Shown here: piece by piece, positions 54,121-63,870 of the stretch
How the letters are laid out: each line of letters opens with the position of its first letter
Position numbering within the stretch: position 1 is the first letter of the stretch
Assembly (NCBI GenBank): GCA_026692865.1
Contig: JAPLNI010000042.1
Coordinates: 111,179 to 175,178 of the forward strand
Direction: 5' to 3'
Origin: Planctomycetota bacterium
GTDB taxonomy: Bacteria > Planctomycetota > Planctomycetia > Pirellulales > Pirellulaceae
DNA: 64,000 nucleotides
Made by a program: the position numbers and the translations under genes
The notes under the pieces: generated by a model
Databases searched by the model: none
The model's input: the letters and a program-made list of their open reading frames with translations, nothing else
What the model was told of the DNA's origin: nothing

Positions 54121-56094
54121 ATGCCTGCTGATTCCAATCCCGACAGGGCCCGACGAATACCTCGTTCAAGCCGTCTTCGATTCAATGAGTACCGCGACGA
54201 AACTCAAGTTCGTCAAAAGTCAAAGGACTCGAAAGAGTTTGGAGCGGAATATCACGGATCTCATCGTGGATCGACACTAGAGAGATCTAATCGAAGTTTT
54301 GCAAAACTCTTCGGCGAGTTTTGGAAAATGCTCGCTGGATATCGTGCGCGGATAGCGATGGGGCTTGCCATCCTGACGCTTACAACGCTACTGAGTCTGT
54401 TGCCGCCGCTGGCGACGAAAGTTGCTATCGACTCGGTCCTTACAACGCCGCCACTTCCACCGCCTGATTTCTTGCAACCTTGGATCGAAGGTTGGACGCC
54501 AATGCAATTGCTGTGGGGCATTGCGATTGCGACGGCTCTTGTGACTTTGGTTCGAACTGCGATTCATCTCTCAGGTCGGTGGATGATGACTCAAACGGTG
54601 AACTTGTTTACGGCTGCGCTGCGCCGTCGATTGTTCCAGCATATTTTGCAACTTCCATTGCATCGGATTTACAAACTGAAGAGCGGTGGCGCTACCAGCA
54701 TGCTTCGCGAAGATGCAGGAGGGGTATCGGATCTGGTTTTCAGCATGCTCTACAACCCTTGGCAAGCGGTGGTTCAGTTGCTGGGAAGCCTCGTCATCTT
54801 GGTCATTGTCGATTGGCGATTGCTGGCTGCGGGGCTCTTCCTGCTACCACTCGTATATTGGTCACATCGCTGGTACATCCATTCGATCCGACCGCTTTAT
54901 CGTGACGTTCGCAAGCAGCGCCAAGACGTTGACGCCACGACAACGGAGTCGTTTGGTGGAATTCGTGTCGTGAGAACTTTTGCACGTCAGCGCACCGAAA
55001 CGAAGCGCTACATTGATGGGCAACATTTGCTTACACGGCAGCAGTTGATGGTTTGGTGGCGAACCCGCTTGATTGAGATCATCTGGGAAGTGTTAATTCC
55101 GCTCGCTTCGACTGGCTTGCTGATTTATGGCGGTTGGCAAATCATCCAAGGCCAACTTACGCTCGGCGATTTAATGATGTTCCTGGTTTATTTAACAATG
55201 CTACTCGGCCCGATCGCAACGCTTGCGGGTAGTGCGGTTCAGTTTCAAAACGGACTCGCTGGATTGGATCGCATATTAGATATCTTTGAAGTTTCACCCG
55301 AGCTTCCTGACAAGCCGAACGCCATCACGATCAACCGCGATCAAGTCGTCGGCAAGATGAAACTCAGTAACGTCGGTTTCCGATATCCGGGGAGCGAGAC
55401 CTGGGTGCTTCGCAACATCTCAATGGAGGTTGAAGAGAACCAAACGATTGCGTTGGTGGGTCGCAGTGGAGCAGGGAAGACGACTCTGTGCAACTTGATT
55501 GCTCGATTCTACGATCCCGATGAAGGAGTGATTTGCTTGGACGGAATTGATTTGCGTGATTCGAAGCTGCAAAGCTATCGCAAGTTACTTGGTATGGTCG
55601 AGCAAGACGTGTTTCTTTTTGACGGCACCATTGCAGAAAATATCGCATTCAGCCGACGTGGTGCATCGATGGAATTGATTCAAGCTGCCGCGGTGGCAGC
55701 CGCAGCCGACGAGTTCATCGACAAGCTTCCAGATGGTTACGACAGTTTCATTGGAGAACGCGGAGTCAAGCTAAGCGGAGGCCAGCGACAACGCTTGGCC
55801 ATTGCTCGGGCGATGCTTGCAGATCCGAAGATACTCATCTTGGATGAAGCAACAAGCAATCTTGATTCGGAGAGCGAACAACTTATCCAACAAAGCTTAA
55901 ATCAACTTCGACAAAACCGAACGACCTTTGTGATTGCTCATCGATTGAGCACGATCACTAGCGCGGACCAAATCTGGGTCATGTCCGAAGGCCGCATCAT
56001 CGAAAGCGGCACACATGATTGGCTAATGTCACAAGGCGGAGCGTATGAAAAGATGGTTCGGCTACAGACGGGCGATGCTATCGTTGGGGCTTAG
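54121..56094 (+). CDS. ABC exporter half-transporter (MsbA-like)
   Basis: A 657-residue fusion of a six-helix exporter membrane domain (about 70-360) with an N-terminal polar extension of about 65 residues and a C-terminal ABC ATPase. ATPase motifs are complete: Walker A GRSGAGKTT, Q-loop in MVEQDVF, signature LSGGQRQR, Walker B ILILDEATSNLD, H-loop IAHRLS. The membrane domain has the coupling element ESFGGIRVVRTFARQRTE. Forms a homodimer. Lipid or glycolipid-precursor flipping is plausible near a glycan island, but multidrug export is equally possible. Confidence 0.95.
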   Translation: MPADSNPDRARRIPRSSRLRFNEYRDETQVRQKSKDSKEFGAEYHGSHRGSTLERSNRSFAKLFGEFWKMLAGYRARIAMGLAILTLTTLLSLLPPLATKVAIDSVLTTPPLPPPDFLQPWIEGWTPMQLLWGIAIATALVTLVRTAIHLSGRWMMTQTVNLFTAALRRRLFQHILQLPLHRIYKLKSGGATSMLREDAGGVSDLVFSMLYNPWQAVVQLLGSLVILVIVDWRLLAAGLFLLPLVYWSHRWYIHSIRPLYRDVRKQRQDVDATTTESFGGIRVVRTFARQRTETKRYIDGQHLLTRQQLMVWWRTRLIEIIWEVLIPLASTGLLIYGGWQIIQGQLTLGDLMMFLVYLTMLLGPIATLAGSAVQFQNGLAGLDRILDIFEVSPELPDKPNAITINRDQVVGKMKLSNVGFRYPGSETWVLRNISMEVEENQTIALVGRSGAGKTTLCNLIARFYDPDEGVICLDGIDLRDSKLQSYRKLLGMVEQDVFLFDGTIAENIAFSRRGASMELIQAAAVAAAADEFIDKLPDGYDSFIGERGVKLSGGQRQRLAIARAMLADPKILILDEATSNLDSESEQLIQQSLNQLRQNRTTFVIAHRLSTITSADQIWVMSEGRIIESGTHDWLMSQGGAYEKMVRLQTGDAIVGA

Positions 56095-56209
56095 AGGGAC
56101 TAGTTATATCGTCTTACATCGTCAACTGCTTGTGCTTCTATCGACTTTGATAAGACGCTTGATTCACTTGGTTGGCTCGCGGTGGTAGGTCGTTTGATAC
56201 CCCTCGAAA

Positions 56210-56227
56210 GCGTCGACTAGTCGACGC
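56210..56227. other. 18-bp perfect palindrome between convergent genes
   Basis: GCGTCGACTAGTCGACGC is a perfect palindrome without loop, between the stops of the MsbA-like gene and the squalene-cyclase-fold gene. It may be a protein-binding site or a bidirectional terminator stem. Confidence 0.5.
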
Positions 56228-56262
56228 ACTCCAAAGAATAGTGCCAGTGCGGTTGGCTGGAG

Positions 56263-57324
56263 CTAACGTTGAAAGATTGGTAGATATCCGAGATCCAACT
56301 GAAGCATGATGAGGTTGCATGCTGTAACGTAGACTGGGCTTATCTGGCCATCCCAACTACCGTCAGATCGTTGTTCGTTGGTGATGCGATCGTAGAGTCG
56401 GTTGCGGAAGGGGAGCCAAAGCTCGTCACCTTGGCGATAAACAACTTGACTGTAGTAAAGATAGGTGTAGTGCCAATGTCCGAAGGCTTGTTCTTCAGTG
56501 CCGATATCGTAAAGCGTTTTCTTGCAATAGCTGAGCATGTCTGGAACGTGCTTGGAATCGTAGTCGCCTGCGTTGTACAAAGCGGCAAGCGAGGCGGCTG
56601 TTATGGCTGGTCTTGATGAACCCATTTGCTTGCTTGAGTAGCTGATGCCCCCATCTTCGTTTTGACATGTGTACATATATCGTTTAGCGGATTCAATGAT
56701 CTCGCTTGGCACCGGGATGCCTGCGTTTCGACAACCACGAAGACCTTGCACCTGGGTGATAGTCGTACTTCCTTCGTCGTAGTCGTTGCCATCTTTAGCG
56801 CTGACGTAGCCCCAACCGCCGGATGCTGTTTGAGCCTGACCGCAAAACGAGACCGACTTGCCAAGGGCTTTTACAAGTTCTTGACGGCGATCCATAAAGC
56901 CTTCTTCGCCGAGAACTTGCGAAAGGAACAGCATCGAAAAACCGTGTCCGTAGGTGTATCTGACATCGGAAGTCGGGTCGCCAATGAGCCCGTTATCGCG
57001 AGACTTGCTGAGCAGAAAATCAGTCGTTCGGCTGATGTTTTTTGCATAGGGGCCTTGCGTCGCAGTCGAACCGGAGCAGAGCAGGGCGGCACCCGCCAAT
57101 GCAGCGATTGCAGTAGGGTAGGGAGGCGTGTTCCATTGACCACGCGAGGACTGCGAACGTGCGAGATAATCAAGCCCAGACCGAATCGAAGCATCCCACC
57201 GGGGTTCGCGACGGACAGCACTCGCCTCGGCCGGTGTTGGGTTTTTTGCAAGAAAAGCGGCACCGGTTGAACCCGCCAGACATAGCCCGCCCATGTTTCG
57301 AAGCATCCGTCGTCGATTCAACAT
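56263..57324 (-). CDS. Tat-exported prenyltransferase/squalene-cyclase-fold protein
   Basis: A protein of about 353 residues with a twin-arginine signal (NRRRMLRNMGGLCLAGSTGAAFL) and repeated alpha-helical elements of the squalene-hopene-cyclase/terpenoid-toroid fold: QWNTPPYPTAIAALAGAALL, TASGGWGYVS, NEDGGISYSS, and DGSWDGQISPVYVTACNLIMLQ, which are QW/GG-type repeats. No DxDD catalytic motif of squalene-hopene cyclase is seen, so it is likely a binding or structural member. The frame opens further upstream at ATG 57372; ATG 57324 puts the Tat motif at the N-terminus and is preferred, but is uncertain. Confidence 0.85.
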   Translation of the reverse strand: MLNRRRMLRNMGGLCLAGSTGAAFLAKNPTPAEASAVRREPRWDASIRSGLDYLARSQSSRGQWNTPPYPTAIAALAGAALLCSGSTATQGPYAKNISRTTDFLLSKSRDNGLIGDPTSDVRYTYGHGFSMLFLSQVLGEEGFMDRRQELVKALGKSVSFCGQAQTASGGWGYVSAKDGNDYDEGSTTITQVQGLRGCRNAGIPVPSEIIESAKRYMYTCQNEDGGISYSSKQMGSSRPAITAASLAALYNAGDYDSKHVPDMLSYCKKTLYDIGTEEQAFGHWHYTYLYYSQVVYRQGDELWLPFRNRLYDRITNEQRSDGSWDGQISPVYVTACNLIMLQLDLGYLPIFQR

Positions 57325-57560
57325 ATTGGGGCAATTCCTGGAATTGGTGTCTGGTATCATGTGCATTAACATAACGTTTTCTCGTCATCGATACACCGTT
57401 AATTTGGATTGAAAGTCGGAATTGATTTCACGCCACGAACCTGAATTCAATAAACAACTCTTTTAAACATGAACGAGACTGTTGGCCAACAAATGCGGCT
57501 GGGGTGATTAGGTTTTGGGCAGCGGCGGGTTTATGTCGCTTTTTGAAATGGATTGATTGG

Positions 57561-58961
57561 ATGCGAGTTAGAAAACTTTTGGAGATTGGTGTGCCTGATG
57601 ATTGTACGTCTCACGCGATCGGGGCCGTTCAGTTATTAGCGAAAAACGGGATTCGTGGGACTGCCGCCCAGCAGTTCATCGAGAAATGCCTGAACAATCC
57701 GACCGACTACTTAGAAGACCGCTCACTAGCGAACTTCGCGGAGGCCCTGCTTTCGCGTGAAGACGAACCGGCAGATCGCTGGCCGATTCGAGTCGAACCG
57801 ATTGCTTATCAGACTTGGGGAGATGAGATCGACGACGCCTCCCATGCGCAAATGAAATCGGCATGTCGCCTACCGATGGCGGTAGGCGCTGCGCTGATGC
57901 CCGATGCGCACGTCGGTTATGGCCTTCCAATCGGAGGCGTGCTGGCACTTGAGGGTGCTGTCGTTCCTTATGCAGTCGGAGTTGATATCGCTTGCCGCAT
58001 GAAGTTGTCTGTATTGGACATGCCGGCTTCTCAGTTCGATAAGCAGGTCGATCTGCTGAAGAACGCGTTAGAGAACGGAACGCGTTTTGGAATTGGGTCA
58101 CGTCATACGACGCCACAAGATCATGCGGTGATGGATCAAGACTGGACGGTAACGCGGGTGACTCGTGAGCACAAAGACAAGGCAAGATCACAATTAGGGA
58201 CGAGCGGGTCCGGAAACCATTTTGTCGAGTTTGGCATTCTTACTCTTGAACAGCCGAGTGACGACTTGGGGCTGCATACTGGTCAGTACGTCGCATTGAT
58301 GAGCCACTCTGGTAGCCGAGGAACAGGCGCAGCTGTTTGCAGTACGTATAGCTCGATCGCGCAGAGTCGACTTCCTAAAAAGTTTCAAGAGTTTGGAAAA
58401 CTAGCTTGGCTGGAAATGGACAGCGAGGCAGGGCAGGAGTACTGGGCTGCAATGAGCCTCATGGGTGACTATGCAGCAGCCAATCATGATGTGATTCACC
58501 GCTTGGTATCGAAGCTTGCCAAGACACGCATCGTCGCTGGTGTTGAGAATCACCATAACTTCGCTTGGAAAGAGATTCACAACAACAAAGAAGTAATCGT
58601 CCATCGCAAAGGAGCCACTCCCGCGGGCAAAGGTGTCTTGGGAGTAATTCCAGGTTCGATGGCGACTCCAGCTTATGTCGTTAAAGGAAAAGGAAACCAT
58701 GCATCACTATTGTCTGCCTCGCATGGTGCGGGTCGTCGCATGAGTCGCACGAAGGCGCGTGACCAATACCGCTTTCGCCCGATTCAAAAAGAATTGCAGG
58801 GTAGGGGAGTGCATATTCTCTCCGCGGGGGCTGATGAAGTTCCATTTGTCTACAAGGACATCGAGGAGGTGATGCTCGCCCAACGCGAATTGGTGGAATC
58901 GATCGCGAGATTCGATCCGCGAATCGTGAAGATGAGCGATGACGGTGAGAGCGAAGATTAA
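57561..58961 (+). CDS. rtcB: RtcB-family RNA ligase
   Basis: A 466-residue Mn/GTP-dependent RNA ligase joining 2',3'-cyclic phosphate (or 3'-P) and 5'-OH ends. Motifs are intact: VGYGLPIGGVLAL, GVDIACRMKL, the conserved GSGNHFVEFG, SHSGSRGTG, VENHHNFAW, the guanylylation region VHRKGATPAGKG, and LLSASHGAGRRMSRTKA. The GTG at 57504 would give a longer protein; the ATG at 57561 starts right at conserved sequence. No archease or RtcA/R partner is adjacent. Roles in tRNA splicing or RNA repair are known for the family; which applies is unknown. Confidence 0.95.
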   Translation: MRVRKLLEIGVPDDCTSHAIGAVQLLAKNGIRGTAAQQFIEKCLNNPTDYLEDRSLANFAEALLSREDEPADRWPIRVEPIAYQTWGDEIDDASHAQMKSACRLPMAVGAALMPDAHVGYGLPIGGVLALEGAVVPYAVGVDIACRMKLSVLDMPASQFDKQVDLLKNALENGTRFGIGSRHTTPQDHAVMDQDWTVTRVTREHKDKARSQLGTSGSGNHFVEFGILTLEQPSDDLGLHTGQYVALMSHSGSRGTGAAVCSTYSSIAQSRLPKKFQEFGKLAWLEMDSEAGQEYWAAMSLMGDYAAANHDVIHRLVSKLAKTRIVAGVENHHNFAWKEIHNNKEVIVHRKGATPAGKGVLGVIPGSMATPAYVVKGKGNHASLLSASHGAGRRMSRTKARDQYRFRPIQKELQGRGVHILSAGADEVPFVYKDIEEVMLAQRELVESIARFDPRIVKMSDDGESED

Positions 58962-59272
58962 GCGGATAGATTTCTACTCCGCACAAGGGAAGCTGATTCC
59001 GCACCACTTACGACGACGGATGCGACACTAATTAAAAATAGCTGCAATTAAGCCACCATTATGCTTCAAAACCGCCGGCCTTCCGACAGGCCTCCGAATT
59101 CATCGATTCTTAACAATAAAAGATCCCCCACAAAACTTACACGTGGCAATAACGATTTTACCGTTTTATTCTGCATAATCTTACTTATAGTTTTAATGTC
59201 GCCGCAGGGAGTGTGTTCGTTAACACAGCCGGCAATTGTTATTTTGAATTAACGGTCTCAAGAGGAATACAG
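58962..59272. other. Intergenic upstream of surface protein gene
   Basis: About 310 bp with AT-rich stretches that could hold the promoter of the 59273 gene. No hairpin terminator or repeat was recognised. Confidence 0.45.
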
Positions 59273-62239
59273 ATGTCTGCAAGCATATCCAAGAATCGAT
59301 TCTTTGATTCTTTACGTCGTATGAAGCGCGATCGGGTTAGTACCTTAATCAAGAAACAACGTCGGTCGCTCGTTTTGGAACGGCTGGAGCAACGCGACCT
59401 GTTTGCAGCTTTAACCCCAGGAAACATCCTGGTTGTTCAGGCTGGTGATGGCACCGCTGCTCTTTCATCGAGTGCCGCAGGCATCACGCTGAAAGAATAC
59501 ACACCCAGCGGCGCGTTTATACAAACCATCACAGTGGATTCAACCGCCGGTAGCTCAGGTTTTACTTTGCGAGGAACCTCGACCACTGAAGGCACACTGA
59601 GTATTTCTCCGGATGGTTCTTTGGTGACGTTTGTTGGACATCGTGCGGCTGCGGGCACTTCGAATCCAAATAACCAAAGCGTTGATCGGGTTATCGGTAA
59701 GCTTCCAGTAAGCACCGGCGTCGTCAACACAAGTCAGGGCGTTGCAGGTATCTTTTCAGCAGATTCGGCACGTTCAGTTGTTACGAACGATGGCTCCGCG
59801 TTTTGGCTCTCCGGTGCGGGCAGCGGAACGACGGGTGGTGTTCAGTACGTAGCCAGTGGCACCGCCACGACTGGAATCAACCTAGGTGGCACTAATTCGC
59901 GAAGTGTTCAAATCGCGGGCGGCAATTTGTATGTTTCCGGCGGTGCTGCGAATCCTGGGCGAAGCGTCTTTCAGGTTGGATCTGGGTTGCCGACGACGAC
60001 ACCACAAGCTTTTGTTAGTTCGTTTCCACTTGATGCCAACTCCCAGTTTCAATCGTATTACTTTGCCGATTTGTCCGCGTCGGTAGGCTGGAATGGATCA
60101 GCTATCGACACAATCTACGTTACGAACACGGTTGGAGGGACGGGAGTTACCGCGAATCTTAATCTCTTCAAGTTTAGTTTCGACGGTTCAGCTTGGAATG
60201 CAACAGGTACGGTAACCCTTGCTGCCCTCCAGAACATCACGGGTTTCACTACCGGATCTAGCGTTCAACTGTGGGGCACAACCAGTGCCGCTGGTGGTAC
60301 GGTTCAAACCCTAACCGACACATCTGGCTACAATGGAACATTGACGGCGACCTTTGCACCACTAGCAACCCCGGTTACCGCCGACACCAATACCGCATTC
60401 CGTGGAATAGTTCGAATCGGTGCGAGCCAAATTCTTCCTCCTCCTGTTTCGGTCATTTCGGTAGGAGCAACCAGCAGTACGAGTGCGGAGGGCAATAGCG
60501 GATCGACACCATTCACCTTCACTGTCAATCGAACTGGAGTGACGACGGGAACGTCTACAGTCCAGTGGGCGGTTACCGGCTCGGGAACGAATCCGGCAAA
60601 TGCGGCCGATTTCCAAGGGAATGCTCTTCCATCAGGAACGATCACGTTTGCCCCCAACGATACGACTCCTCAAACTATCACTGTGAATGTGGCAGGGGAC
60701 TCGATTGTAGAGCTAGACGAAGGGTTCACAATCACTCTCTCTAACCCAAACACAGACACTGTTCTTGGGTCTGCTACAGCATTGGGAAGCATCCTCAATG
60801 ATGACGTTGTCCAATCCTTGGCTCCCGGCGACATCGTCTTGACAGGCATGAACGGGACAAACCCAGACCAGTTTTCCTTTGTGCCTCTTGTCGACCTCGC
60901 TGCTGGCACGGAGATCAAGTTCACCGATAACGCTTGGACGGGCTCTGCTCTGACAACCAACGAAGGCTTTGTAACCTTCACCGTTGGCGCGGGTGGAATC
61001 ACCGCTGGCACGAAGCTTGTCGCAGATCTAGTGGTGCAGACAATACCCACTGTGACGCCAAGCCTAGGAACCATCTCATCGACAACCGGTTTCGGGCTGA
61101 ACGCTAGTGGCGAAAACTTATTCGTCTTTCAGAAAGCATTCACCAGTCCACAGTTCGTGTACGGTCTCACTACATCACCTGCGTTCCTAACGACTGGCTC
61201 TACAACTACTGCTAATTCGTTCCTTCCGTCGAGCCTCAGTGAAGGTACAACCGCAGTTCAAGCGCTCGGCGTACCTGCTTCCGTCGCAAACGCGGCTTAT
61301 AATGATGCAGTTATCGTTGGAACAGCTTCTGAACTCCGCGCCGCCATCGGTCAGCGAACCAATTGGATTACCGCAGCCACCGGCGCTACAGCGGGACTGC
61401 CACTAAGCACAGCCAACCTGACCGTCCAAACAGCAATCACACCAGCTTCGATTGTTGGTCGCAATGTGTTCTATAACAACACGACATTCTTCGGAACCGG
61501 TGGGGCCAACGCAGCCGATCCGCTGGTAAATCCGGTCAATGCAATCGATCCAACCAAGTCCGCACTCTTGCCAGGCGGAACAGCAACGGTCGCCAACTTC
61601 ACGAACTACTCGCGAGGAATCAACGGACTGGTCATCGACCTGACCAATCCAGCGAACCTCTCAGCGATCGATGCAAGTAGCTTCCAGTTTGCAACTTGGA
61701 GCGACTTCACAGGTACGACGCCAAACTTCGTGACAATCACTCCAGCAGTGACCGTTTCGACGTTCGCTACTGGTGGTCAAGGAGGTTCTGCTCGAGTCAA
61801 GCTCACGTTTGCAGATCGAGCAATCGAGAACTCATGGCTTCGGGTAACTGTACTTGCCAACCCGCTTACGACTGGCCTATCTGCGAACGACGTCTTCTAC
61901 TTTGGTAACGCTCGCTTCGATGTGAACGCAACGAACGCGACAGTGCAAGTTGGAGTCAACATTCTGGATACGAACCAAGTTCGCGGACAGAACGGATTGA
62001 ATAGCGGAGTGGTGAGTAATGTGTTCGACGTAGATCGCTCGGGAGCGGTAAACGTATTGGATACGAACGCGGTACGCGGCGTATCTGGCTTCAACAGCCT
62101 CCGATTCTTCAACGCACCCGCTGGTTTACAGCTAGCCCGTTCAGCGTCATTTGCTACACCCGCGATCTCATCGCCCAATCTTAACCTTAACAAGAGAATG
62201 TTAACGGTAGCGACCGACGCCTTTTTCTCGAATTTCTGA
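59273..62239 (+). CDS. Large surface protein: LEPR-XLL-like N-terminus, Calx-beta, dockerin-like C-terminus
   Basis: A 988-residue exported protein. Residues about 30-46 contain LVLERLEQRDLFA, the planctomycete LEPR-XLL-like motif near the N-terminus. A beta-rich region follows (many Thr/Gly/Ser/Asn). A Calx-beta domain spans about 402-511 (FTFTVNRTGVTTG; SIVELDEGFTITLSNPN; ILNDD), then further beta-rich sequence. The last 110 residues hold two dockerin-like motifs (VNILDTNQVRGQNG; DVDRSGAVNVLDTNAVRG, a Ca-binding DxDxSGxVNxxD loop), then the tail GFNSLRFFNAPAGLQLARSA. ATG 59273 has AGAGGA 6 bp upstream. Likely a secreted or cell-surface adhesin. The same tail occurs in the gene at the right edge. 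Confidence 0.88.
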   Translation: MSASISKNRFFDSLRRMKRDRVSTLIKKQRRSLVLERLEQRDLFAALTPGNILVVQAGDGTAALSSSAAGITLKEYTPSGAFIQTITVDSTAGSSGFTLRGTSTTEGTLSISPDGSLVTFVGHRAAAGTSNPNNQSVDRVIGKLPVSTGVVNTSQGVAGIFSADSARSVVTNDGSAFWLSGAGSGTTGGVQYVASGTATTGINLGGTNSRSVQIAGGNLYVSGGAANPGRSVFQVGSGLPTTTPQAFVSSFPLDANSQFQSYYFADLSASVGWNGSAIDTIYVTNTVGGTGVTANLNLFKFSFDGSAWNATGTVTLAALQNITGFTTGSSVQLWGTTSAAGGTVQTLTDTSGYNGTLTATFAPLATPVTADTNTAFRGIVRIGASQILPPPVSVISVGATSSTSAEGNSGSTPFTFTVNRTGVTTGTSTVQWAVTGSGTNPANAADFQGNALPSGTITFAPNDTTPQTITVNVAGDSIVELDEGFTITLSNPNTDTVLGSATALGSILNDDVVQSLAPGDIVLTGMNGTNPDQFSFVPLVDLAAGTEIKFTDNAWTGSALTTNEGFVTFTVGAGGITAGTKLVADLVVQTIPTVTPSLGTISSTTGFGLNASGENLFVFQKAFTSPQFVYGLTTSPAFLTTGSTTTANSFLPSSLSEGTTAVQALGVPASVANAAYNDAVIVGTASELRAAIGQRTNWITAATGATAGLPLSTANLTVQTAITPASIVGRNVFYNNTTFFGTGGANAADPLVNPVNAIDPTKSALLPGGTATVANFTNYSRGINGLVIDLTNPANLSAIDASSFQFATWSDFTGTTPNFVTITPAVTVSTFATGGQGGSARVKLTFADRAIENSWLRVTVLANPLTTGLSANDVFYFGNARFDVNATNATVQVGVNILDTNQVRGQNGLNSGVVSNVFDVDRSGAVNVLDTNAVRGVSGFNSLRFFNAPAGLQLARSASFATPAISSPNLNLNKRMLTVATDAFFSNF

Positions 62240-62325
62240 TTGTTTCCCAGCATTTTTGTTTTCCGTTTCTCATACTCCCAGTTAACATCGAGATCTTGCT
62301 TTACCCTTTGGAGAAAAGTGTTGTT

Positions 62326-62958
62326 ATGAAAAAAGTTGTTTTAGCCGCAGCTATGCTGCTTTTTACCGTCAGTTCACAAAGTTTTGCCGCGATCGTTACG
62401 TCCATCGGTTCAACCTCGGTGCCGCAGGGTTCGTTCGGAGGTTTTGTTAATGTTCCAATCTCGATAAGCTCAAATTCGGGCCCAGTCTTTGTTGGGGCTT
62501 ACTTAGTTGATTTTTCTGTTGTTGGTACACCTGCTAACAGCATCCGCGTTTTCACCGCAGCTGAATCGAACGGCACTCTGTTCAATGCGCCGGGACTACT
62601 TGGAGTTGGGACTTTTTTCAATGACGTTAATTCGACTTTTTATCGATCGAATGGTACAGTCGCTAACTTGTCCATACTTGCGGCTGACACAACAAGTTTC
62701 TCTGTTAATACAGTTGGCACCTTGGCGTTTCTGCCGGTAAGTACCAACTTAGCACCTGGAGTTTATTCGCTAACAGGATCAATCATCGGGATTCAAGATG
62801 GGGTAGGTAATGATATTGCAGGTCCATTAACTGCGGGGACCTTTGAGGTTACCACCGCAGTTCCAGAACCAAGTACAGTAGCCTTACTCGCGGCTGTTGG
62901 ACTTGTTGGCGTTGCAGCACGACGTTTTCGCCGTTCTCCAATCGCTAAGACAAACTAA
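62326..62958 (+). CDS. PEP-CTERM protein with cohesin-like domain
   Basis: A 210-residue protein with a signal peptide (KKVVLAAAMLLFTVSSQSFA) and a C-terminal PEP-CTERM sorting signal (VPEPSTVALLAAVGLVG, then ARRFRRSP), so it is exported and processed by an exosortase. The central 140 residues form a beta sandwich that reads like a cohesin: FVNVPISISSNSGPVFVGA, then ANLSILAADTTSF, then VYSLTGSIIGIQDGVGNDI, with strand lengths and order as in cohesins. ATG 62326 has GGAG about 12 bp upstream. It follows the dockerin-like gene by 86 bp and ends before a clear terminator. Cohesin assignment is by eye. Confidence 0.85.
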   Translation: MKKVVLAAAMLLFTVSSQSFAAIVTSIGSTSVPQGSFGGFVNVPISISSNSGPVFVGAYLVDFSVVGTPANSIRVFTAAESNGTLFNAPGLLGVGTFFNDVNSTFYRSNGTVANLSILAADTTSFSVNTVGTLAFLPVSTNLAPGVYSLTGSIIGIQDGVGNDIAGPLTAGTFEVTTAVPEPSTVALLAAVGLVGVAARRFRRSPIAKTN

Positions 62959-62996
62959 CGTCGCCCCGTTTAAATCTCTTGATTAATTATCTATCA

Positions 62997-63030
62997 GTGG
63001 ACTGTGATTTTAATCGCAGTCCACTTTTTA
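62997..63030 (+). terminator. Rho-independent terminator
   Basis: Stem GTGGACTGTGAT (62997-63008) / ATCGCAGTCCAC (63013-63024), one G-T wobble, 4-nt loop, followed by TTTTTATTTA. It lies 38 bp after the PEP-CTERM gene stop. Its presence makes an upstream start (63004) for the next gene unlikely. Confidence 0.85.
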
Positions 63031-63036
63031 TTTATA

Positions 63037-63870
63037 ATGAGTGTCCAATCGCAAAGATTTGTTCTTCTTTTGATAAGCATCTGCGGGATCGCTTTCTCGT
63101 CTCCCAATCTTCTTGCTGACTTTACCATTACCTTGGACTTCCGCGGTAATTGGAATCCTTCGCAAAGAAATGCAGTCCAACAGTCAGCTGCATTCTGGGA
63201 ATCGCTGATTGTCGGATACCGACCGACCGCTTCTTCGATGTCTGGCATAACTATTGCCGCTACCGGTTACTCTGACTCAGGAAGCGGTCAGTTAGGTGGG
63301 GGAAACATTAGCGTTGTCCAGCAGGAATCCGGCTTTGTTTTTGCAACGCAGGGTTACCTCGAATTGAACACTGCATACTTCCCGCTGCTGGACAGCTATG
63401 GACTTCTGAACTGGGTGATCAAACACGAGATGGCCCATGCAATGGGGTTTGGTACTCTTTGGATAGATAATGGCTTGTATGTTCAAGGAAGCGGACAATA
63501 CCTCGGAACTAACGGCGTGCGCGAGTACCGCGGAGAGTTTTCAAACGCAATGAATGTTAACTATGTACCGGTCGAGCTTGCCGGCCCCGCTGGTACATCG
63601 AATCTCCACTGGGAAGAGATTACCTTCGGTGATGGTCTGACCGGGCGCGTAGATAGTAGCGGAAGGGACATGACGTACGAGCTCATGACTGGCTGGTTCA
63701 ATTTAGGACAGGCACTTTTTGTTTCTCGAACAACATTGGGCCAATTTGAGGACTTGGGTTATGTCGTCGACTACTCTGCAGTCCCCGAGCCTAGTAGTCT
63801 GCTTCTAGGACTGTTCGTTATTGCTTGTCGGTTTTCAATGAATCGCATGCGCTACAATCGCGAGAAGTAA
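63037..63870 (+). CDS. PEP-CTERM protein with zinc-metallopeptidase motif
   Basis: A 277-residue protein with signal peptide (FVLLLISICGIAFSSPNLLA) and C-terminal PEP-CTERM tail (VPEPSSLLLGLFVIACRF). Between them is WVIKHEMAHAMGFGTLW (H130, E131, H134; the HExxHxxGF pattern of leishmanolysin-like and other metzincin proteases), suggesting zinc-dependent peptidase activity outside the cell. A third zinc ligand is not obvious; the downstream EEITFGDGLTGRVDS and YELMTGW segments recall the family. ATG 63037 is preferred to 63004, which lies inside the terminator stem. It converges with the gene at 63852 and overlaps it by 19 bp. Confidence 0.85.
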   Translation: MSVQSQRFVLLLISICGIAFSSPNLLADFTITLDFRGNWNPSQRNAVQQSAAFWESLIVGYRPTASSMSGITIAATGYSDSGSGQLGGGNISVVQQESGFVFATQGYLELNTAYFPLLDSYGLLNWVIKHEMAHAMGFGTLWIDNGLYVQGSGQYLGTNGVREYRGEFSNAMNVNYVPVELAGPAGTSNLHWEEITFGDGLTGRVDSSGRDMTYELMTGWFNLGQALFVSRTTLGQFEDLGYVVDYSAVPEPSSLLLGLFVIACRFSMNRMRYNREK

